Made by a program: the position numbers and the translations under genes | Source of the DNA: Acidimicrobiales bacterium | Lineage (GTDB): Bacteria > Actinomycetota > Acidimicrobiia > Acidimicrobiales > SHLQ01 | Length of the DNA stretch: 64,000 bases | NCBI GenBank assembly: GCA_020629635.1 | Contig: JAHDCX010000004.1 | Location: 186,001 to 250,000 of the forward strand | Reading direction: 5' to 3' | Notes under the pieces: generated by a model | What the model was told of the DNA's origin: nothing | Databases searched by the model: none | What the model saw: the letters and a program-made list of their open reading frames with translations, nothing else | Shown here: piece after piece, positions 59,647-64,000 of the stretch | How positions within the stretch are numbered: the stretch's first letter is position 1 | Layout: every line of letters starts with the position of its first letter

Positions 59647-61101
59647 ATGGCGAGCACATCTCACACGGGCGCGGGCACGTTCGCCGACCTTGGCGTACCT
59701 GACGACATCGTTCGTCAGCTCGATCGGGCGGGCATCACTGCACCCTTCGAGATCCAACGCGCCACCATCCCCGACGCGCTCGCCGGTCGTGACGTCCTCG
59801 GACGCGCACCCACCGGATCGGGCAAGACGCTGGCGTTCGGCATCCCGATGATCACCCGCCTCGAGTCGGCGGCGCCGCATCACCCCACAGGTCTCATCCT
59901 CTCGCCGACCCGAGAGCTCGCCGAGCAGATCCGCCGCGAGCTCGCACCCCTCGCCGAGGTACGAGGCCGATCCGTCCACGCCGTCTACGGCGGTGTCGGC
60001 TTCGGTTCGCAGCTGAAGGCGCTGCGGTCGGGAGTCGACATGCTCGTGGCATGCCCCGGACGGTTGATCGACCTCATGGACCAGGGTGAGGTCTCGCTCG
60101 ACCTCGTGAGCATCGCTGTGGTCGACGAGGCCGACCGCATGGCCGACATGGGCTTCCTTCCGGTCGTCAAGCAGATCCTCGATGCGACCAATACCAAGCG
60201 CCAGACCGTCCTGTTCTCCGCCACGCTCGGCAAAGAGGTGAAGGTTCTCACCGACCGCTATCAGAAGAACCCCGTGACCCATGAGGTGGGGGAGCGCAAG
60301 CCGGACATGACCCGGATGACGCACCGGTTCGTCCGGATCGAACGCACCCAGAAAGTGCCGCTCGTGGCTCACGAGATCCGAGAGCACGGCCAGACCATCG
60401 TGTTCTGTCGCACCCGGCACGGCGCTGATCGGGTGGCTCGGCAGCTCAAGCGCTACGGCGTGAAGACCGGTGTCATCCATGGTCGACGTACCCAGAACCA
60501 GCGAGACAACGCGCTGAAGTCGTTCGTGGACGAGAAGGTGCAGGCACTGATCGCGACCGACGTCGCCGCCCGCGGCATTCACGTCGACGGCGTCGATTGC
60601 GTGGTGCACTTCGATCCGCCAGAGGACGACAAGGCCTACACGCACCGCTCCGGTCGTACGGCTCGTGCGGGCGCGACCGGTGCCGTCGTCTCCTTCGTCA
60701 CGAGCGAGCAGCTCAAGGACACGAAGAAGCTCCAGCGCCAGATCGGTGTCCGTTGCGAATTCGAGGATCCGTTGCCCGAGGATCAGCTCAACCTCGGCGA
60801 ACCCATCGTGCAACCCAAGCAGCAGCAGGGTCCGCCCAAGTCGGGCGGGGGCGGTGGACGCAAGCGTCGCAATTCGGGCGGCAAGCCGCGCAACAAGGGC
60901 GGCACCCAGTCCAAGGGCGGTACGTCTGGCCAGAAGGGCGGATCCGCGAAGGGCGGTTCGGGCTCGAAGCACGGCGGCGGAGCGTCGTCGGGCGGCAAGC
61001 CCTCGTCGAAGCGTCGCCGGCCCGCAAAGCACAACCAGGGCGCCAAATCGTCGTCAGGCGGTCGCCCGTCGGGGCGTGGCGGGAGACGTCGCCCGTCCTG
61101 A
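59647..61101 (+). CDS. DEAD-box RNA helicase with basic Gly-rich tail
   Basis: This 484-residue RNA helicase has the Q motif (GITAPFEIQRATIPDALAG), motif I (APTGSGKT), motif II (VVDEADRMADMGF), motif III (SAT) and the C-terminal motifs ATDVAARGIHVDGVD and HRSGRTARAG. The last 90 residues are a low-complexity Gly/Ser/Lys/Arg tail for RNA binding (SGGGGGRKRRNSGGKPRNKG). ATG at 59647 is preferred over an upstream TTG. It is likely involved in ribosome assembly or mRNA turnover, mainly in the cold. Confidence 0.93.
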   Translation: MASTSHTGAGTFADLGVPDDIVRQLDRAGITAPFEIQRATIPDALAGRDVLGRAPTGSGKTLAFGIPMITRLESAAPHHPTGLILSPTRELAEQIRRELAPLAEVRGRSVHAVYGGVGFGSQLKALRSGVDMLVACPGRLIDLMDQGEVSLDLVSIAVVDEADRMADMGFLPVVKQILDATNTKRQTVLFSATLGKEVKVLTDRYQKNPVTHEVGERKPDMTRMTHRFVRIERTQKVPLVAHEIREHGQTIVFCRTRHGADRVARQLKRYGVKTGVIHGRRTQNQRDNALKSFVDEKVQALIATDVAARGIHVDGVDCVVHFDPPEDDKAYTHRSGRTARAGATGAVVSFVTSEQLKDTKKLQRQIGVRCEFEDPLPEDQLNLGEPIVQPKQQQGPPKSGGGGGRKRRNSGGKPRNKGGTQSKGGTSGQKGGSAKGGSGSKHGGGASSGGKPSSKRRRPAKHNQGAKSSSGGRPSGRGGRRRPS

Positions 61102-61136
61102 GACATCGGCGATTCGATCGCCAGTAGTCTCCGGCC

Positions 61137-63131
61137 ATGAAGCCGTCGGACATCGTCTCGCTCACCAACGTTTCCGATCCCCAGCTGTCACCGGACGGCT
61201 CGCACGTCGCCTACGTCGTGTCGCGGATCGACGAAGACGCCAACACGTATCGAAGCCAGATTTGGGTGGTGGCGACCGACGGTTCGTCTCCTGCACGCGC
61301 GCTGACCGCAGGCACCCACCGCGACTCGAGTCCTCGGTGGAGCCCCGATGGTCGACAGCTCGCCTTCACCTCGGCACGGGCGAAGGACCCCGCCGGAAAG
61401 ACGAAGGCGAGCCTGCACCTGCTGCCGTTCGGGGTGCCGGGCGAGACGGTGACCCTCGCCGAGGCCGACGAAGGGTTCGGCGGGTTGACGTTCTCGCCGG
61501 ACGGCGCCTGGTTGGCGGTGTCCCATCGAGTCCGAGGAGAGCACTACCAATCCGACGAGATCGGGCGGCGACCGCCTCGCAAGATCGAGTCGCTCGAGTT
61601 CATGCTCAACGGCGAGGGCTTCGTATTCGACCGTCCGTCCAACATCCACGTCGTGCCGACCGACGGCTCCGCCGGACTTCGCAACGTCGCGCCCTGCTCG
61701 TCGCAGTGTGGGGCACCGGCGTGGTTCGGCGACAGCCGGCGGATCGCCTTCGCCGTGGAAGAACCGGGGACCTCGTTCTCGACCGACATCGCCGTGGTTG
61801 ACGTCGGGGCCGCCCCGGTGGACGGGGCGGCGCCGTACACGCTGCTCACCGACGGGTCGGGCCGCTTCACCTCGCCGCTGGTGGTCGAGGGCGACGAGCG
61901 CATTGTCGCCTCAGGGCATGACGACGTGTGGTGGTTCCCGCAGAACGGCCACCTCGGGACCCTCGAGGTCGATGCAGTCGGCACGCCCGAGTGGATCACG
62001 CAGGACATCGACCGGACGTGGATGCCCTTCATGGCGGGGCAAGCCCCGATGTGGATGGCGGACGGGGCGATCCTGGCCGGCATCGAAGACCGCGGCAACA
62101 TTCACCTCTACCGCGTGACGCTCGACGATGAGCCCGCAAAGCTCGTGATCGGCGGCGACCGAAGCGTCACCGGGTGGGCGGCCGGCGAGCTCGACGGCAA
62201 GACGGTGGTCGCCTTCACCGCAACGTCTCGGACCGCGCCCACCGAACTGTTCGTCGCCATCGACGGTGCCGAGACCCAACTGACCAACGTGAGCGCGTCC
62301 TTCGTCGCTCGGACGGCGCCGCAGTCGGGGGAGCATTTCCTCGCCGAGTCCGACGGCCACGAAGTCGACTGCTGGCTGTACACGCCGCACGACTTCGACC
62401 CGTCGAAGACGTACCCGATGCTGTTCAACATCCACGGCGGGCCGTTCACCCAGTACGGCAACTACTACTTCGACGAGTTCCAGATGGAGGCTGCCGCCGG
62501 GTATGTCGTGCTGTGCTCGAACCCTCGCGGGGGATCCGGGCGCGACAACGCATGGAGTGCGGCGATCCTCGGTCCGAAGCATCGTGCGGCCGGAACCGGC
62601 TGGGGTGGCGCCGACTACGACGACTGCATGGCGGTGGTCGATGCCGCGCTCGAGCGGTACGACTTCATCGACCCCAATCGACTCGGCGTCCTCGGCGGTT
62701 CGTACGGCGGCTACATGACGACGTGGATCGTGACCCACTCAGATCGCTTTGCCGCCGCGTGCAGCGAACGTGCCGCCAACAACCTGCTGTCGCTCGAGTT
62801 CGCCTCGGACATCGCCGGCGTGTTCAGTAGCGAGATGGGTCCGACGTTCGTCGACGACCCCGACGAGTACGTGCGAATGTCGCCGACCACCTACGTGAAA
62901 GACCTCAACACGCCGCTCTTGATCGTGCACAGCGAGGAAGATCTGCGGTGTCCGGTCGATCAGGCGACGCAGCTCTTCGTCGCCTGCCAGTTGCTCGGCA
63001 AGGAGGTCGAGTACTACCTCTTCCCGGGCGAGACGCACGAGCTCTCCCGGAGCGGCACCCCGCTCCACCGCAAACAACGCGCCGAGCTCATCCTCGACTT
63101 CTTCGACCGCCACCTCCAGCCGAGTGACTGA
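61137..63131 (+). CDS. S9 prolyl-oligopeptidase-family peptidase
   Basis: This 664-residue peptidase has an N-terminal beta-propeller (about residues 10-390; WSPDGRQLAFTSARAKDPAG) and a C-terminal alpha/beta hydrolase. Catalytic Ser is in LGGSYGGYMTTW, Asp in VHSEEDLRCPVDQ and His in FPGETHELSRSG. It is of the acylaminoacyl/dipeptidyl-peptidase type and cytoplasmic, as no signal peptide is seen. It follows the helicase by 35 bases. The SoxR gene begins 30 bases downstream. Confidence 0.93.
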   Translation: MKPSDIVSLTNVSDPQLSPDGSHVAYVVSRIDEDANTYRSQIWVVATDGSSPARALTAGTHRDSSPRWSPDGRQLAFTSARAKDPAGKTKASLHLLPFGVPGETVTLAEADEGFGGLTFSPDGAWLAVSHRVRGEHYQSDEIGRRPPRKIESLEFMLNGEGFVFDRPSNIHVVPTDGSAGLRNVAPCSSQCGAPAWFGDSRRIAFAVEEPGTSFSTDIAVVDVGAAPVDGAAPYTLLTDGSGRFTSPLVVEGDERIVASGHDDVWWFPQNGHLGTLEVDAVGTPEWITQDIDRTWMPFMAGQAPMWMADGAILAGIEDRGNIHLYRVTLDDEPAKLVIGGDRSVTGWAAGELDGKTVVAFTATSRTAPTELFVAIDGAETQLTNVSASFVARTAPQSGEHFLAESDGHEVDCWLYTPHDFDPSKTYPMLFNIHGGPFTQYGNYYFDEFQMEAAAGYVVLCSNPRGGSGRDNAWSAAILGPKHRAAGTGWGGADYDDCMAVVDAALERYDFIDPNRLGVLGGSYGGYMTTWIVTHSDRFAAACSERAANNLLSLEFASDIAGVFSSEMGPTFVDDPDEYVRMSPTTYVKDLNTPLLIVHSEEDLRCPVDQATQLFVACQLLGKEVEYYLFPGETHELSRSGTPLHRKQRAELILDFFDRHLQPSD

Positions 63132-63136
63132 CCCAT

Positions 63137-63160
63137 GAATCTCTACTAAGGTAGAGGTTC
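63137..63160 (+). promoter_or_regulatory. SoxR-type palindrome abutting the start codon
   Basis: CTCTAC (63141-63146) and GTAGAG (63151-63156) form an inverted repeat over TAAG, with GAA and TTC as outer matched ends (one mismatch inside). It ends directly before the ATG at 63161. No ribosome-binding site can fit, so a leaderless transcript is likely if this start is right. Autoregulation by the SoxR-like product is inferred. Confidence 0.6.
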
Positions 63161-64000
63161 ATGCCGGGTGAAGATCTTCTGACGATCGGGACGCTCGCTG
63201 CCCGAACGGGTGTGGCGATCACGGCGATTCGGTTCTACGAAGCGAAGGGCCTGCTCGCGCCGGTGCGGCTTGACTCCGGGCATCGTCGGTACCCGCGGAG
63301 CGCGATCCGTCGGTTGTCCGTGATCGTCGTGTGTCAGCGGCTCGGCTACTCGCTCGCCGAGATCAAGGATCGTCTCGGCCTTCTCCCCGACGGCGTCGCC
63401 AAGGATCGTGATTGGACGACCCTCGCCGACGATTTCCGGCACGAGATCGACGACCGGATCGAGCGACTGTTGACGCTGCGCGATCATCTCGACGGCTGCA
63501 TCGGCTGCGGGTGTTTGTCGCTCGACGTCTGCATGCTGCACAACCCTGAGGACGCGGCAGCCGAACTCGGCGTCGGGCCGCGCTACCTCCTCGGCGACAG
63601 TCCGGCTGATCTCCCGCCGGTCGAGGTCTCACCGTCAACCGCCCCACCCGACTCTGACACCGAAGGAGACGACCACATGTCGCACCCTGATTGGCACCTC
63701 GCCCAGCTCAACATCGGCCGGTTGCATCACCCCGTCGACGACCCCCGCGTCGCCGAGTTCATGGACAATCTCGATCCGATCAACGCGCTCGCCGAGGCGT
63801 CACCTGGATTCGTGTGGCGCCTCCAGGATGACTCCGGCAACGCCACGGCGATCCGGGCGTTCGAGGACGAGACGATCCTCCCCAACCTCAGCGTGTGGGA
63901 GTCGATCGATGCGCTGAAGAACTACGTCTTCCGGACCGATCACGCCCGGTTCTTGCGACGACGTCGCGAATGGTTCGCTCCGATGGACGACCTGCCGGTG
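63161..64000 (+). CDS. SoxR-type [2Fe-2S] MerR regulator joined in frame to DUF3291 (runs off the window)
   Basis: An unbroken frame of at least 280 codons holds two domains. Residues 1-145 are SoxR-like: a MerR winged helix (TLAARTGVAITAIRFYEAKG) and the cluster ligands C113-x2-C116-x-C118-x5-C124, exactly the E. coli SoxR spacing (CIGCGCLSLDVC). A linker rich in Pro, Asp and Ser (145-172) follows. From M173 (base 63677) comes a DUF3291 domain (HLAQLNIGRLHHPVDDPRVA; NALAEASPGFVWRLQDDSGN). GAAGGAG stands before that internal ATG, so DUF3291 may also be made separately. SoxR senses redox-active compounds. The right end is cut by the window. Confidence 0.82.
   Translation, partial: MPGEDLLTIGTLAARTGVAITAIRFYEAKGLLAPVRLDSGHRRYPRSAIRRLSVIVVCQRLGYSLAEIKDRLGLLPDGVAKDRDWTTLADDFRHEIDDRIERLLTLRDHLDGCIGCGCLSLDVCMLHNPEDAAAELGVGPRYLLGDSPADLPPVEVSPSTAPPDSDTEGDDHMSHPDWHLAQLNIGRLHHPVDDPRVAEFMDNLDPINALAEASPGFVWRLQDDSGNATAIRAFEDETILPNLSVWESIDALKNYVFRTDHARFLRRRREWFAPMDDLPV

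Noticed and set aside
1-64000. CRISPR arrays, rRNA and tRNA genes
   Set aside because: No regularly spaced repeats or recognisable RNA genes were noticed by reading. A dedicated tRNA search could not be run.

Overview
The window reads as chromosomal DNA of a high-GC actinobacterium. Several things fit an Acidimicrobiia/Ilumatobacter-like organism, but this is an inference from gene style and not a phylogenetic result: a DUF222/HNH (13E12-type) gene with an actinobacterial LexA box, a YCII protein, a DUF1330 protein, SoxR joined to DUF3291, and many oxidative catabolic enzymes. No rRNA, tRNA or CRISPR array was recognised. Genes are dense, on both strands, in short operons.

Left end (1-10.4 kb). 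This part looks accessory. It has a cut-off tyrosine integrase, a truncated IS3-type OrfA, and remnants of galT and of a nucleotidyltransferase-like gene. Between them is an intact transport cassette: a divergent ROK regulator, a four-gene PotABCD-like ABC importer, a DUF1868 2H phosphoesterase and an inositol-monophosphatase-like enzyme. A perfect inverted repeat lies in the divergent promoter region and a perfect 15-bp hairpin lies before the last gene. MgtC and YCII genes follow.

Middle left (10.4-31 kb). Here lie a stand-alone NuoF-like flavoprotein, a 1-Cys peroxiredoxin, a large unknown lipoprotein, an MFS exporter, a molybdenum hydroxylase (fused [2Fe-2S]/Mo subunit plus an FAD subunit with a four-Cys insert) with a divergent AraC regulator, LtrA, a GntR/FCD regulator divergent from ACC deaminase, a CDP-alcohol phosphatidyltransferase/TVP38/disulfide-reductase run, a trypsin-like protease and an aldo/keto reductase.

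Middle (28.9-46.5 kb). The most coherent new system is here. A two-component system is encoded downstream of a YHYH lipoprotein. Divergent from these are DUF4956 and a fusion of a VTC polyphosphate-polymerase-like domain to a Cthe_2159-like extracellular domain. Both promoters, and that of a second YHYH-DUF305 operon 14 kb away, carry 11-bp-period repeats resembling mycobacterial PhoP boxes, in the same orientation relative to each gene. Between them are a reductive-dehalogenase-like protein, a creatinase-like protein, 5-oxoprolinase, an alcohol dehydrogenase, and an HNH gene whose start codon lies inside a LexA-type box.

Right part (46.6-64 kb). Three non-haem iron 2-oxoglutarate oxygenase-like genes sit among a class V aminotransferase, an M24 peptidase, a maleate-isomerase/Asp-Glu racemase-like protein, an aldonolactone oxidase and a D-threonine-aldolase-like enzyme, suggesting oxidative catabolism of an amino acid or related compound. 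Then come a MerR-aldo/keto reductase operon, a base-excision glycosylase, a Rieske oxygenase, a DEAD-box helicase, an S9 peptidase, and an open frame joining SoxR to DUF3291 that runs off the end.
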